Positions 18,556-27,621 of a DNA stretch of 64,000 nucleotides are shown here, one piece after another. Both the position numbers and the translations under genes were made by a program. Each line of letters opens with the position of its first letter. The first letter of the stretch is position 1. The stretch is from Pseudidiomarina aquimaris. Lineage in GTDB: Bacteria > Pseudomonadota > Gammaproteobacteria > Enterobacterales > Alteromonadaceae. Where the stretch lies: the NCBI RefSeq assembly GCF_003987395.1, contig NZ_PIPT01000007.1, positions 62,001-126,000 on the forward strand. Reading direction: 5' to 3'. The notes under the pieces were generated by a model that worked only from the letters and a program-made list of their open reading frames with translations, had not been told where the DNA came from and ran no database searches.

Positions 18556-19362
18556 TTAATCTCCTGCACTGGCGTTGAAACTGCCGGCGAGCACGCCGCC
18601 GTCAATGGTGATTTCTGACGCGTTCATGTAATTGGCTTCGTCGGAAGCAAGCAGCACGCAGACCGCGGCCACTTCGCTGACTTCGCCAAAGCGGTGCATG
18701 GGGCAGTCAGCAACAATCTTCTGGATGTTTTTCTCGCGTTGCTCACCTTCACCCAGCATTGGCTCCCAAATTGGCGTCAGGATGGCGGCCGGATGAATTG
18801 AGTTGCAGCGAATTGGCAACCCTTGTTGAGCGCAATAAAGCGCAACGGTTTTCGTGTGATTACGAATGGCTGCTTTTGACGAAGCATAGGCTGCGGCTCC
18901 CGGAATACCGACCAATCCCGAACGCGATGACATGTTGACGATGCTCCCAGCACTTTTTGTACGACGCATCAACTGAATCGCATGCTTACACCCCAAGAAG
19001 GTACCGTCGAGGTTCACCGCATGTACGCGATGCCAATCTTCTAACGAGACATGTTCAGGATCATGTGGACCTGTCGCGGCTTCAAGGCCGGTAATCCCTG
19101 CGTTATTAAATAAGCCATTTAGACGCCCCATGTTTTGCTCTACCCATTGCATGAGCGACTGCCACTCGCTTTCCTGGCTCACATCGAGCGTGTAGGCGTG
19201 AGCGCGCTCGCCGAGTTCGGCTGAAAGCGCTTCAATTTCTTCGGTGAGTATATCTGTCAAAATTACGATAGCGCCTTCGTTGTGATAGGCGCGTGCAACG
19301 CCTTCGCCAATGCCTCTCGCGGCCCCAGTGATCACAATGACTTTATCTTTGAGTCTTGCCAT
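18556..19362 (-). CDS. Short-chain dehydrogenase/reductase
   Basis: 268 residues from ATG 19362, preferred over GTG 19377 because AGGGTGAG lies at suitable distance. Classical SDR features: TGAARGIG cofactor motif near the N-terminus, NNAG (about residue 92), catalytic Ser in MSSRSG, and YASSK with the Tyr and Lys. The C-terminal DGGVLAG fits 3-oxoacyl-ACP reductase/glucose dehydrogenase-like SDRs. The cofactor is probably NAD because an Asp (LTDI) follows the second strand. The substrate is unknown. Confidence 0.88.
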   Translation of the reverse strand: MARLKDKVIVITGAARGIGEGVARAYHNEGAIVILTDILTEEIEALSAELGERAHAYTLDVSQESEWQSLMQWVEQNMGRLNGLFNNAGITGLEAATGPHDPEHVSLEDWHRVHAVNLDGTFLGCKHAIQLMRRTKSAGSIVNMSSRSGLVGIPGAAAYASSKAAIRNHTKTVALYCAQQGLPIRCNSIHPAAILTPIWEPMLGEGEQREKNIQKIVADCPMHRFGEVSEVAAVCVLLASDEANYMNASEITIDGGVLAGSFNASAGD

Positions 19363-19390
19363 ATCGCGTCGTCTCACCCTTCGCTTGGGT

Positions 19391-20491
19391 TCATTTCTTA
19401 AGTATAGCTAAACATGCCGACAAATGATGTTGCCAAAAGTCGGCAGAATGCTGCAATGCGTTGCGCCCTAAAGGGATTTCGCAAACGCAATGGCCATTAT
19501 GTTGAGCGCGTGGCAGGGGCAGTACCACTACATCATGCTCTTCTGCATAACGTGTCACGGCCTTAATCAACGTGGCTTCGTCTGCCTCAATATGCAAATG
19601 AAACATCCCTGCCTGTGGTTGCGTCGGATTGACTTGCACGCCAGGCAGCTTTGCCAATAATGGTGCCAATTCTTGCGCATAACGGGCCACTTCTGGCATG
19701 GCCGATAGGTTTTCTTCTAGACCTTGTTCGGCGGCAAATACATACGGATACATCGAAATCAAGTTTCCACCTGCGCGCCTTGACCAAACGCGCGCCTGTG
19801 CGACGAATTCGGTCGCACCAGCTAACACCGCACCAGCGATGCCGCCTAAGTCTTTATAAAAGCTGACATAAACACTATCGAATAACGCACAGATTTCGGC
19901 AAATGAACGCTGATAATAATGCTCACACTGCCACAACCGTGCGCCATCGAGGTGAACTGCCAGGTCATGCTCGCGTGCCCAGGCGACCTGCTCTTGCAAC
20001 TCTTCCCACGTCGGTAACTGTCCGCCAATTTCACGCATGGGAAGCTCGAGCACTAACGCACCAAGTCGCTCAGGGCTATCACAAGCCTTCAGATCTTGTA
20101 TCGTTAGTACCTTTTCAGGCTGCCCAACTTGGTGACCCTGCAAGCCCCAGAGTTGCTGATAGCCATTCTGTTCATGCAAGACCAGATGCGACGTTGGGTG
20201 CAGGGCCACACCCGTGCGTGTCCTTTGTTCAGCATGGATACGTAAGGCCATCGGCTGCGCCAACGTGCCGCTAGGTAAGAAGATCGCAGCAGGCTTGCCA
20301 AGCAACTTGGCGATACGAGTTTCGAATTGTTCAATAAGCTCGCCAGCGCCATACACATCTGGGCTAGTAAAGCCCTCGGCACGCTCAGCGCAGCGGCGCA
20401 GCGTTTCGGCCATCGACCGTGCAGGGTGGCGCAGAATCGAGTGCTTTGCGGCACTCGCCGCGCGTTGATAGTTGGTTTTGAGTTCGTTCAT
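19391..20491 (-). CDS. Threonine aldolase-like PLP lyase
   Basis: About 366 residues from ATG 20491. The beta-eliminating lyase/threonine aldolase fold is shown by DVYG near residue 50, the FLPSGT segment, HLDGARLW with the PLP-binding Asp, and SFYKDLGG carrying the Schiff-base Lys. Low-specificity L-threonine aldolases cleave L-threonine or allo-threonine to glycine and acetaldehyde. This is one of the longer, more divergent members, so substrate preference is uncertain. The start lies 2 bp after the response regulator stop, with GGGTGG as ribosome binding site, suggesting cotranscription with the two-component genes. Confidence 0.82.
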   Translation of the reverse strand: MNELKTNYQRAASAAKHSILRHPARSMAETLRRCAERAEGFTSPDVYGAGELIEQFETRIAKLLGKPAAIFLPSGTLAQPMALRIHAEQRTRTGVALHPTSHLVLHEQNGYQQLWGLQGHQVGQPEKVLTIQDLKACDSPERLGALVLELPMREIGGQLPTWEELQEQVAWAREHDLAVHLDGARLWQCEHYYQRSFAEICALFDSVYVSFYKDLGGIAGAVLAGATEFVAQARVWSRRAGGNLISMYPYVFAAEQGLEENLSAMPEVARYAQELAPLLAKLPGVQVNPTQPQAGMFHLHIEADEATLIKAVTRYAEEHDVVVLPLPRAQHNGHCVCEIPLGRNALQHSADFWQHHLSACLAILKK

Positions 20492-20493
20492 AT

Positions 20494-21090
20494 TCACAAC
20501 CACCCTTTTTGATGCGCAATCCGTGCCGCTTCGACGCGATTACTCGCATGCAGCTTGCTGATCGCCTCTGAGAGATAATTACGGGCAGTGCCTTCAGCAA
20601 TAAACAATGCTTCGGCAATAGCTTGAGTGCTCATGCCCTGTCCTGCTAGGCGCAGCGCCTTGCGCTCTTTCTCCGTAAGAGGGTCATCTTGGCCAAGCGC
20701 TTGCAGTAACAGCTCGTTGCTGATCACGCGCTCTCCGGCGCAGACCTTTTGTAATGAACCAATGAGTGTGTCGATGGGCGCATCCTTAAGCAGGAAGCCA
20801 CTCACGCCAGCATCAACGGCGCGTTTAATATAACCTGCACGATTGAACGTAGTAATAATCACAGTTTTAAGTTGTGGCTGATGCTTTTGCACCCATTGCA
20901 CTAACTCAATGCCAGACAGGTGCGGCATTTCGATGTCGGTCAGCAAAATGTCATAGTTTTCTTGCTGCAACTGTTGTTGCGCTGCCGCGCCATCAACTGC
21001 CTCATCGACCTCGTAGTCTGCCTCTAAGCGAAGCAAACTGGCTAATGCGGTACGTACCATAGTTTGATCTTCGGCGAGCAAAACCTTCAT
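20494..21090 (-). CDS. DesR-type NarL/LuxR response regulator
   Basis: 198 residues. Receiver domain 1-120 with phospho-acceptor Asp52 (LLTDIEMP), acidic pair Glu7-Asp8 and Lys in FLLKDAP; C-terminal LuxR/NarL helix-turn-helix (LTEKERKALRLAGQGMSTQAIAEAL, about 137-198). It pairs with the histidine kinase whose gene overlaps its start by 4 bp. The arrangement kinase-regulator divergent from an ABC exporter recalls Bacillus YvfTU/YvfRS and DesKR, so the regulator probably controls the adjacent transporter, perhaps through the palindrome at 22258. Confidence 0.9.
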   Translation of the reverse strand: MKVLLAEDQTMVRTALASLLRLEADYEVDEAVDGAAAQQQLQQENYDILLTDIEMPHLSGIELVQWVQKHQPQLKTVIITTFNRAGYIKRAVDAGVSGFLLKDAPIDTLIGSLQKVCAGERVISNELLLQALGQDDPLTEKERKALRLAGQGMSTQAIAEALFIAEGTARNYLSEAISKLHASNRVEAARIAHQKGWL

Positions 21091-22202
21091 GTCGCTGCTC
21101 CGTCGGTATTCGTCAATTCAAGCTTCGGTAACTGCAAAGCCACAGCGCAGCCCCGTGCGGTGGACACTTCGACGGAGCCGCCGAGCTCTTGTATTCGTTG
21201 TTTAACACCTAATAGGCCGTTACCACTTTGGACTTCAGCATGGCTGCCATCATCGGTAATCTGCACGCGATAGACATCGGCACTTTCATCAAAATGAATC
21301 GTACAGATCTGGCCTGAACTATGCCGGATAACGTTCGTAACCAACTCGGTTATGGCAAGCACTAAGGCGGTTTCACGTGGCGCATCCAACAGCGGCGGCT
21401 TACCTAAAATGTCGGTGCGAAAGCCGGCATCATGCAAGCGTTGTTCTAAGCGTTTTAATTCGAGCGCAAGCCCGCTATGTTTATAACCCGACACGCTCTG
21501 ACGCACCTGCGATAAGCTTTGGCGTGCTATTTCGCTGAGCTCCTGTAGCTGCTGCGCTGCGGCATCGTACTGCTGTTTGCCAAGTTGCGCTTTGGCTAAA
21601 TCCGACTTCAATACAATACTTGAAAGTGTATGCCCCAAGATATCGTGTAAGTCGCGGGCGATGCGCTCGCGCTCAACACTCGTTGCGAGGCGTTCGATTT
21701 CGTCCGCACTACGACGCTCTGCGGCGGCGTGCCGCTGCCGTAAGCGCTCAATCCGACCAAAAATTGCAACGGTGATGACGATGACTCCGCCATAATGAAA
21801 AAACAGGTCCCAGTGGGTTCCCACATGCCACTGAAACACTGCCAAGGTGCCGATAAGCCCCACAACTGCAGCTAAGGCATACGGCCAACGGTAGGCAAAG
21901 CCGACGAAAAAACCGACGTAGCTGAATAAGGCGACGGAACCAGGGTTCCACGGCGTGACCGCGCAGGCAATAACATACATACCGATAATCGGCCAAAGCA
22001 TGCGTTGGTAAGGCAAATAGAAGCAATAAAAATACAGCCCGACAAATACCAACATGGCGAGCGAAAGCAACACAACCTCGCTGATCGTATAGGGGAATAG
22101 CACCATCGGTAGGATGTAAAAACCTAAGTTAAATAGGTAAACCCAAGCGTGTTTCGCTTCTTCGTTAGAGGCTTTTTGTGTGTTGTTATCGCTGGTCATC
22201 AT
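21087..22202 (-). CDS. DesK-type sensor histidine kinase (HisKA_3)
   Basis: 371 residues. Four to six N-terminal membrane helices (about 20-150) act as sensor, as in DesK, followed by the HisKA_3 dimerisation helix with phospho-acceptor His in ERERIARDLHDILGHTLSS and an HATPase_c domain (ELVTNVIRHS N-box; GNGLLGVKQRI G-box). DesK senses membrane thickness/fluidity; whether this kinase does the same is inference. It is cotranscribed with the response regulator (4-bp overlap) and divergent from the ABC exporter operon. Confidence 0.9.
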   Translation of the reverse strand: MMTSDNNTQKASNEEAKHAWVYLFNLGFYILPMVLFPYTISEVVLLSLAMLVFVGLYFYCFYLPYQRMLWPIIGMYVIACAVTPWNPGSVALFSYVGFFVGFAYRWPYALAAVVGLIGTLAVFQWHVGTHWDLFFHYGGVIVITVAIFGRIERLRQRHAAAERRSADEIERLATSVERERIARDLHDILGHTLSSIVLKSDLAKAQLGKQQYDAAAQQLQELSEIARQSLSQVRQSVSGYKHSGLALELKRLEQRLHDAGFRTDILGKPPLLDAPRETALVLAITELVTNVIRHSSGQICTIHFDESADVYRVQITDDGSHAEVQSGNGLLGVKQRIQELGGSVEVSTARGCAVALQLPKLELTNTDGAAT

Positions 22203-22257
22203 CTGCTTCTTCCGCTCGAAGTCATCTCATTATGGCCATTACTAGCCCATTCGACCA

Positions 22258-22271
22258 GTGACATTTGTCAC
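22258..22271. promoter_or_regulatory. Palindromic candidate operator GTGACA-TT-TGTCAC
   Basis: Perfect 6-bp inverted arms with a 2-bp centre, midway between the divergent kinase and ABC-transporter operons. A half-site TGACA recurs about 16 bp further at 22281. NarL/DesR-type regulators bind such short dyads, so this is the likely target of the adjacent response regulator. Confidence 0.5.
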
Positions 22272-22354
22272 CTTCAATTGCTGACAAAAGCTACTGCCGC
22301 GTAAGCCCCTGCCTCCCTAAACTTTGCGATAACATTATTTACTGGAGATCGCCC

Positions 22355-23080
22355 ATGGCAGTCGCACACTTATCTATTCAAGGCTTAAGCAAAAGCTATG
22401 GCCAACATCAAGCGCTTTGCGATGTGGATCTCACCGCCTACAGCGGCGAGGTTCTTGCGGTACTTGGTAAAAACGGCGCAGGCAAAACCTCGTTGATCAA
22501 CAGTGTACTTGGCATGCACTCCTACCGAGCGGATCAGCTCGAGCTATTGGGTCAGCCTATGTTGACGCAGCAACGCTCTTTAGAAGTACGGCAGCGCTTA
22601 GGCGTCATGATGCAACTCGGTGCACTGGCAGCGAACTTAACTGTCTACGAACAGTTGGATCTGTTCTGTAGCTATTACCAAAACGGTTTTCAAGTTACTG
22701 AGCTTATTGAGAAATTCAACCTCAATAGTATCGCCAAGCAACGCTTTGGCAAACTCTCTGGCGGCCAACGCCAGCAAGTCCTTTTCGCCCTCGCGGTGGC
22801 TGGTAAGCCCGACTTATTGTTTCTTGACGAACCTACCGTGGGCATGGATGTCGAGGCGCGTCATGCGCTTTGGCAGCATATTCAGGACTACCGCTCAGCG
22901 GGCACAGCCATTGTACTGACCACTCATTACATCGAAGAAGCTGAGCGCTTGGCGGACCGTGTCGCAATGTTACGTGACGGCGAGGTGATCGCAGCAGGTA
23001 CTTTGACCGAGGTGATAGCTGATCACGGTTCACTGGAGCAAGCTTACTTGGCCAACATGCAGGAGCAACGTCATGTTTAA
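22355..23080 (+). CDS. ABC transporter ATP-binding protein
   Basis: 241 residues from ATG 22355, which has GGAGAT at ideal spacing; longer upstream frames lack a ribosome binding site and read as non-coding. Walker A GKNGAGKTS, signature LSGGQRQQ, Walker B LLFLDEPTVGMD and the H-loop LTTHY are all present. It drives the ABC-2 permease encoded next, with which it overlaps by 8 bp. Together they form an exporter, probably for a lipid, antibiotic or similar small molecule, controlled by the divergent DesKR-like pair. Confidence 0.92.
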   Translation: MAVAHLSIQGLSKSYGQHQALCDVDLTAYSGEVLAVLGKNGAGKTSLINSVLGMHSYRADQLELLGQPMLTQQRSLEVRQRLGVMMQLGALAANLTVYEQLDLFCSYYQNGFQVTELIEKFNLNSIAKQRFGKLSGGQRQQVLFALAVAGKPDLLFLDEPTVGMDVEARHALWQHIQDYRSAGTAIVLTTHYIEEAERLADRVAMLRDGEVIAAGTLTEVIADHGSLEQAYLANMQEQRHV

Positions 23081-23810
23081 TGCGAATTTATACGCTAAAG
23101 AAGCGGGCTATGATTTACTGAGTTTATGGCGCACACCCGCGTTCTTTTTACCGGCGATTTTATTTCCGGTCACTTTTTATATCTTTTTCGGTATCGTTTT
23201 TAATTTTAGCTCGGGTAGTGGTCAGTACATGCTCGTTTCTTATGCCTGTTTTGGTATGATGGGTCCGGCTATGTTCAACTATGCGACCGCCGTCGCCAGT
23301 GACCGCGCCCATGGCTGGCTTACCTTGAAGCGTGTAGCGCCTATGCCATTGAGCGCTTACGTAGCAGCGAAGTATTTCAGTAGCTTGGTATTCGCCTTGT
23401 GCATTGCCTTAATCCTCTTTGTCACCGGCGGCGTTTTTGCCGGCGTCGAACTCTATACGTGGCAATGGCTTACGCTGTTGCTGGTATTGCTCATCGGTAC
23501 CCTGCCGTTTGCCCTTATCGGCTTATTGCTCGGTCTTTGTTTGTCCGACAAAGGTGCGCCCGCGGTGGTCAACTTGGTTTATTTACCGATGGCCTTCTTA
23601 TCTGGCTTGTGGGTACCCATTCAGTTTTTACCGGAAACCGTGCAATACATTGCCTATGGCCTGCCCGCCTACCACTATGCACAACTCGCACATGCTGTGA
23701 TTGGCACGAGTCAGGGCCATAGCATTTGGCTGCACTTGGCTGCTCTTGTCGGCTTTACCTTGCTACTCACCGCTATCGTGCGCTGGCGTTACCAGCGGCT
23801 TTCGCACTAA
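23073..23810 (+). CDS. ABC-2 type permease
   Basis: 245 residues with six predicted membrane helices and the ABC-2 pattern, including the LPMAFLSGLWVPIQFLP region and a terminal YHYAQLAH segment. It forms the membrane channel for the ATPase encoded immediately upstream. The family exports drugs, polysaccharides or lipids; the cargo is unknown here. Confidence 0.88.
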   Translation: MFNANLYAKEAGYDLLSLWRTPAFFLPAILFPVTFYIFFGIVFNFSSGSGQYMLVSYACFGMMGPAMFNYATAVASDRAHGWLTLKRVAPMPLSAYVAAKYFSSLVFALCIALILFVTGGVFAGVELYTWQWLTLLLVLLIGTLPFALIGLLLGLCLSDKGAPAVVNLVYLPMAFLSGLWVPIQFLPETVQYIAYGLPAYHYAQLAHAVIGTSQGHSIWLHLAALVGFTLLLTAIVRWRYQRLSH

Positions 23811-23830
23811 TTTAAATGAGCCTAATACCT

Positions 23831-25090
23831 ATGAAAAAGATACTTCTATTAATCGCCGTTGTTAGCGCGGTACTGGCCATCGTATTGAGTTTACCAACTC
23901 CGAAACCTGCTGACGTGGGGAGCGACAACAGCTTCGTGGTCGGTCCGGTGAACATTTTTGACGGCGAAAAATGGCGCGATGAGAAATTCGTGGTTGTGCA
24001 TGAAGGCTGGATTACTGAGCTCTCGGTGCAACGGCCTGACCTTGACTTACCCTACCGTGAAACCCAAGGCCAAGTGCTGATACCAGGCTTAATCGACGCG
24101 CACGTGCACGTCTGGGGGGATGCTCTAGCGCAAAGTCTCGACTTCGGTGTGACCACCGTGATCGATATGTTCGGTGACCCTAACTTTTTGCAACAGCATA
24201 AAGCCGCCCGTGCGGAAACCCAACAAGCTAAACATGCTGACATCTTTGGCGCTGGCTTATTAGTCACTGCACCTAACGGCCATGGCACGCAATACGGTAT
24301 TTCGGTACCGACGTTAAGTGCTCCTAGCGCAGCCCCCGAAGCTGTTGCTGAGCGTCTCGACAGTGGCTCTGATTTTATCAAAATCGTTTACACCCATGCC
24401 GATGCGGTTTATCAACATGCGCCTTCGATTTCGTATGCGGAGCTGGAAGCCACCATTAAGGCTGCCCATCAAGCACAACAGGTTGCTGTAGTGCATGTTG
24501 CCGATCATGCTTCAGCAGTGGACGCCGTCAAAGCGGGTGCCGACGGCCTAGTGCATAGTTTCTTTGACCGCCCCGCGAGCGATGAACTGGTGCAACTGAT
24601 GCGCAGCAACGGCACTTTTATCATCCCAACCATGGCGCTGTATGAGGGTATGCTGCGAGGTGAATTAAACGAAACGCTGTTAACCGCAGAAAACATAAAG
24701 CTCCCAGCGAGCGCTCAGGCCAGCCTCAATCAGTCGTTTGGCAACACTCAATTCCCGACGCATTTTTATGACAACCTGCTACTCACCACTGAGCGGCTCT
24801 ACCAAGCAGGAGTGCCGATATTAGCCGGTAGCGACGCACCCAATCCAAGTACCGCTCACGGCTGGTCACTGCTGGTTGAGCTTGAAATGTTGCAGCGCGC
24901 TGGCTTACCACTCGAAGCAGTGTTGCACGCAGCAACCGCGGCGCCAGCACAAGCCTTCGCGCTGCCGCATCAAGGACGCATTGCCGAAGGAATGAAAGCG
25001 GATCTACTGTTACTTGATGCGGATACCACAACGAACTTGCGGGCGCTTTTTCACCCACAAGCCGTTTGGAAGAATGGCTTTCAACTCTAA
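23831..25090 (+). CDS. Exported amidohydrolase
   Basis: About 419 residues from ATG 23831 (MKKI...), which places a signal peptide or anchor at the N-terminus. It is an amidohydrolase-superfamily enzyme: PGLIDAHVHVWG supplies the first two His ligands, VAVVHVAD and HSF the next, and LAGSDAPNPS the active-site Asp; FALPHQGRIAEGMKADLLLL is the typical C-terminal composite beta-sandwich. Relatives include exported imidazolonepropionase-like and prolidase-like hydrolases. It starts 20 bp after the ABC permease and may be cotranscribed. Two further exported amidohydrolases occur at 39717 and 43591. Confidence 0.88.
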   Translation: MKKILLLIAVVSAVLAIVLSLPTPKPADVGSDNSFVVGPVNIFDGEKWRDEKFVVVHEGWITELSVQRPDLDLPYRETQGQVLIPGLIDAHVHVWGDALAQSLDFGVTTVIDMFGDPNFLQQHKAARAETQQAKHADIFGAGLLVTAPNGHGTQYGISVPTLSAPSAAPEAVAERLDSGSDFIKIVYTHADAVYQHAPSISYAELEATIKAAHQAQQVAVVHVADHASAVDAVKAGADGLVHSFFDRPASDELVQLMRSNGTFIIPTMALYEGMLRGELNETLLTAENIKLPASAQASLNQSFGNTQFPTHFYDNLLLTTERLYQAGVPILAGSDAPNPSTAHGWSLLVELEMLQRAGLPLEAVLHAATAAPAQAFALPHQGRIAEGMKADLLLLDADTTTNLRALFHPQAVWKNGFQL

Positions 25091-25095
25091 AAAAC

Positions 25096-25233
25096 CTATC
25101 CTGAAAAGAATTGGGTGACTAACTTTGAAAAGTTCTCTTTCTGATAATCTTGCATCGATGCGTAAAATGCGGCACACCCAAGCACTAAAACTAAAGTGCT
25201 GTAGGCAGCTGTTCTTTTGAAATTTTTACTCAT
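25096..25233 (-). CDS. 45-residue single-TM small protein
   Basis: The ATG at 25233 overlaps the stop of the upstream DUF4386 gene and is preceded by AAGGAA at ideal spacing, which strongly argues for translation. The peptide has a basic N-terminus (MSKNFKRTAAYS), one hydrophobic segment (STLVLVLGCAAFYAS, residues 12-26) and a charged C-terminal tail. An internal Cys after LG resembles a weak lipobox, but a plain single-pass topology is more likely. Probably a small partner of the upstream multi-pass protein. Confidence 0.6.
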   Translation of the reverse strand: MSKNFKRTAAYSTLVLVLGCAAFYASMQDYQKENFSKLVTQFFSG

Positions 25234-25918
25234 AGTTAATTTCCTTGTTGCGACACAACACCGTTCCGACCCACACGAACCAAACGATTTGAGTTAAGCC
25301 AAAAGCTTCTTTCATAAAAGGCAAACTTGGAAAGACCGTGAGGGCGCCAAATACCCCGACGAATAAGCCTACAACACACAACGACCTTGAAAAGATAGGT
25401 GAACGCAGACCAACAATACTTAACAGTAGCACCCACATACCGCCGACCAGTTCAATTCCACCGCCAAGCGCATTCACAACCATGGTGTAGCTATAAAATA
25501 GGATGGCTGCCGCTTGTGGGTCTTTTGCGTACATCGCGATCATGGTGTTCATCCCCACCAGAGCGATCATTCCTGCACACATCATGAGCACGACCCAGAT
25601 GAAGCCAAATAGACTGGCGCTGTTGAGTAAATGCCGACTTACGCCCGACAACTTGTTATGGATAGCTTGCACCGCAACGAGTAATAAAAATCCAAAAATG
25701 AAGTAGCCCAACAGGTAAGCAATACCAATGAGATCCTGCTCGGCCATTACATACATAATTCTCTCGTTGATATCCGGGCCTTGGGGTATCGCAAGCAATG
25801 CGCCAAAGATTATAAACATGCCGAGATAGCACACTGGCATTAAAAAGAATGCGAGCGACCCAAAGCGAGATAATTTCGAGTCACTTACCTGACAGTGACG
25901 CATCGTTTCAATCGACAT
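25226..25918 (-). CDS. DUF4386-like membrane protein
   Basis: About 230 residues from ATG 25918, which has GAGG eight bases upstream; an ATG at 25930 is a weaker alternative. Six membrane helices and the spacing of the family (an Asn-Glu-Arg loop after helix 1 and paired Gly near helix 4) suggest DUF4386, whose members have no established function. It overlaps the small-protein gene that follows. Base composition becomes AT-richer from here to about 32.5 kb. Confidence 0.65.
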   Translation of the reverse strand: MSIETMRHCQVSDSKLSRFGSLAFFLMPVCYLGMFIIFGALLAIPQGPDINERIMYVMAEQDLIGIAYLLGYFIFGFLLLVAVQAIHNKLSGVSRHLLNSASLFGFIWVVLMMCAGMIALVGMNTMIAMYAKDPQAAAILFYSYTMVVNALGGGIELVGGMWVLLLSIVGLRSPIFSRSLCVVGLFVGVFGALTVFPSLPFMKEAFGLTQIVWFVWVGTVLCRNKEINYE

Positions 25919-26153
25919 ACCGAACCTCATATTCGTTACTCAAGACCTACTCTCATGAGGCGATAATACGAGATGGCTTCAGCCCGTTCGCCCTTCCCAC
26001 GTAAGAAGGACATTAGAGCCACCCGCCCATCAAGTGGGCGAGTGGAAACAACTTACAAGTTCGAAAAGCAATCTTGTCCACTGAAGATGCGCAACAGCTG
26101 AAATAAAAGGGCTGTGAGGGTCATCACCTCAGAAAACTCTAAAAAAATATCTC

Positions 26154-27245
26154 TCAGTTTAGGGGGGAGGTGGGCTCAGTGTGTATGCTATTTTTTTGCG
26201 ACTTTCGATATTGACTAGGGGTCATTCCTACCGTGGATTTAAATGTATTGTAGAAAACAGATTTTGAATTGAAGCCAGAATCGAAAGCTATTTCCAAGAT
26301 ATTTTTTTGGGATTCTTCTTGTTGAGCAATTTGCTTTTTCACTTCATCGATTCTCATATCGTTAATAAATTCACAAAAGTTATAACCACTGGCAAAGTTT
26401 ATAGACCATGAAACATCTTTCAACTTAAAACCAGTCTCATTCGCAACCTCTATTAGTGACAACCTTGGCTGTTTATAGAGCCCTTTTTCTAAGACTACTT
26501 TCTTAATGTCTGCAAATATTTGCTTCGCCAATCTCAGATCAGGTTGAACATTATATTCTCGATACCTAATTTCCAGATTTTCATAGGGGACCATGTCATT
26601 AAACAATTCGGGTTTATGAGTGGCCTTTATTATTAGAAAGCACACCAAGAAGAAAGCGACTAATAGATCGATAAAATACCACACGGCTTTTATTTCAAAA
26701 GCGTTAAATGGCTGCAAATTTAATCTGGAAAGATCGATTAGAGCGAATAGTAAAAAAACATAAATAATCTTATTTACCCAATCCAACTTTAATGAAAGTG
26801 CGTCAGAACGGACAGCCATTGATACCGAGTGATATCGCTTTACTAAAACTAGAGAAGCAATTAGGTAGGCAATTTGACTAAATGTGGCAATCAAAATAAG
26901 GAGTTGCACATTTTTCGTAAAGGGTAAAGCTAAAATCGCAGGCGTCAAGTGTAATAACTTCAATTTAGAAGTAATAGGCTTTTCATTAATTAGCGATCTT
27001 ACTAAAAAGTAAACGATTGGCCCCTTAATCAATGTAAAAATAGGGGTAATGATATAGATCTCACGATTACTTCGTGTTTCTTCATATAAATTAAGCATCA
27101 TTAAAATGGCGTAATATATAAAAAGGAGTAAAAAACCTCGATATCGATCCATTTTCCAAACCAAGATTGCTCCCAGCAGTGCCACTGTAGTAAAGACTAT
27201 TTGCAAAACATTTACTGGTTGTAGTTGAATTATTTGCGAAAACAT
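26154..27245 (-). CDS. Membrane-anchored AraC-family regulator
   Basis: 363 residues: an N-terminal domain of seven hydrophobic helices (about 10-230) and a C-terminal AraC/HTH_18 domain (about 255-352) ending in the family signature DSGFNSKSVFYNTFKSTVGMTPSQYRKS. Such proteins are thought to sense envelope or extracellular signals and act on nearby promoters. It is paralogous to the regulator at 38612-39646 (same QPVNVLQ/LPVNVVQ start and architecture), but far richer in AT, indicating a different origin. Neighbouring targets may be the metallopeptidase and esterase genes across the IS30 remnant. Confidence 0.85.
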   Translation of the reverse strand: MFSQIIQLQPVNVLQIVFTTVALLGAILVWKMDRYRGFLLLFIYYAILMMLNLYEETRSNREIYIITPIFTLIKGPIVYFLVRSLINEKPITSKLKLLHLTPAILALPFTKNVQLLILIATFSQIAYLIASLVLVKRYHSVSMAVRSDALSLKLDWVNKIIYVFLLFALIDLSRLNLQPFNAFEIKAVWYFIDLLVAFFLVCFLIIKATHKPELFNDMVPYENLEIRYREYNVQPDLRLAKQIFADIKKVVLEKGLYKQPRLSLIEVANETGFKLKDVSWSINFASGYNFCEFINDMRIDEVKKQIAQQEESQKNILEIAFDSGFNSKSVFYNTFKSTVGMTPSQYRKSQKNSIHTEPTSPLN

Positions 27246-27393
27246 TATTTCCCTTATTATGCCATATAGTCGATAGCGCCTACTCTACTCCCCGAATTCA
27301 GACAGTAACTGCATCACTTGTGGTTAAGAGCTGACAGACAACCAACTGACTGTTGATGGTATTCAAACGTCGCCAAATAAAAGGGTCATCGTC

Positions 27394-27621
27394 ATGAGTT
27401 ACAAACTGTTGACCCATGGGCAACGATACCAGATCTAAGCCTATTTGCGCGAGGGTTCTAGCTTCAGGGAAATTGGCAGGCGTTTGAACGTTAGTCACAG
27501 CACCATTAGTCTTGAGGTTATGCGTAACACCTTGCATCATAATCAATACCCGCCCGAAGTTGCTCACGCAAAGGCCGTGGGACGTAAGTGTTTGGTCGTA
27601 CCCTCTTTGCACCAATTTTAA
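27394..27621 (+). pseudogene. IS30-family transposase remnant
   Basis: Translation from ATG 27394 gives the diagnostic IS30 N-terminus MSYKLLTHGQRYQI, then a TAA where Glu is expected, then AYLREGSSFREIGRRLNVS and HSTISLEVMRN, the helix-turn-helix of IS30 transposases, and a tail QYPPEVAHAKAVGRK before a stop at 27619. Only about 75 codons remain and the DDE catalytic domain is absent. An open frame on the opposite strand here is a shadow of this decayed gene. The remnant marks past mobile-element activity within the AT-rich island. Confidence 0.75.

Noticed and set aside
22265-22354. 30-codon extension of the ABC ATPase
   Set aside because: The extension covers the palindromic operator and lacks a ribosome binding site; ATG 22355 has GGAGAT.
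26020-26045. Hairpin CGCCCA/TGGGCG as a terminator
   Set aside because: The stem is interrupted by a mismatch, has no U-tract, and lies in a gap with no clear gene ending into it.
27298-27615. Open frame of about 105 codons on the minus strand
   Set aside because: It is the shadow of the decayed IS30 transposase on the plus strand, whose translation gives recognisable motifs.
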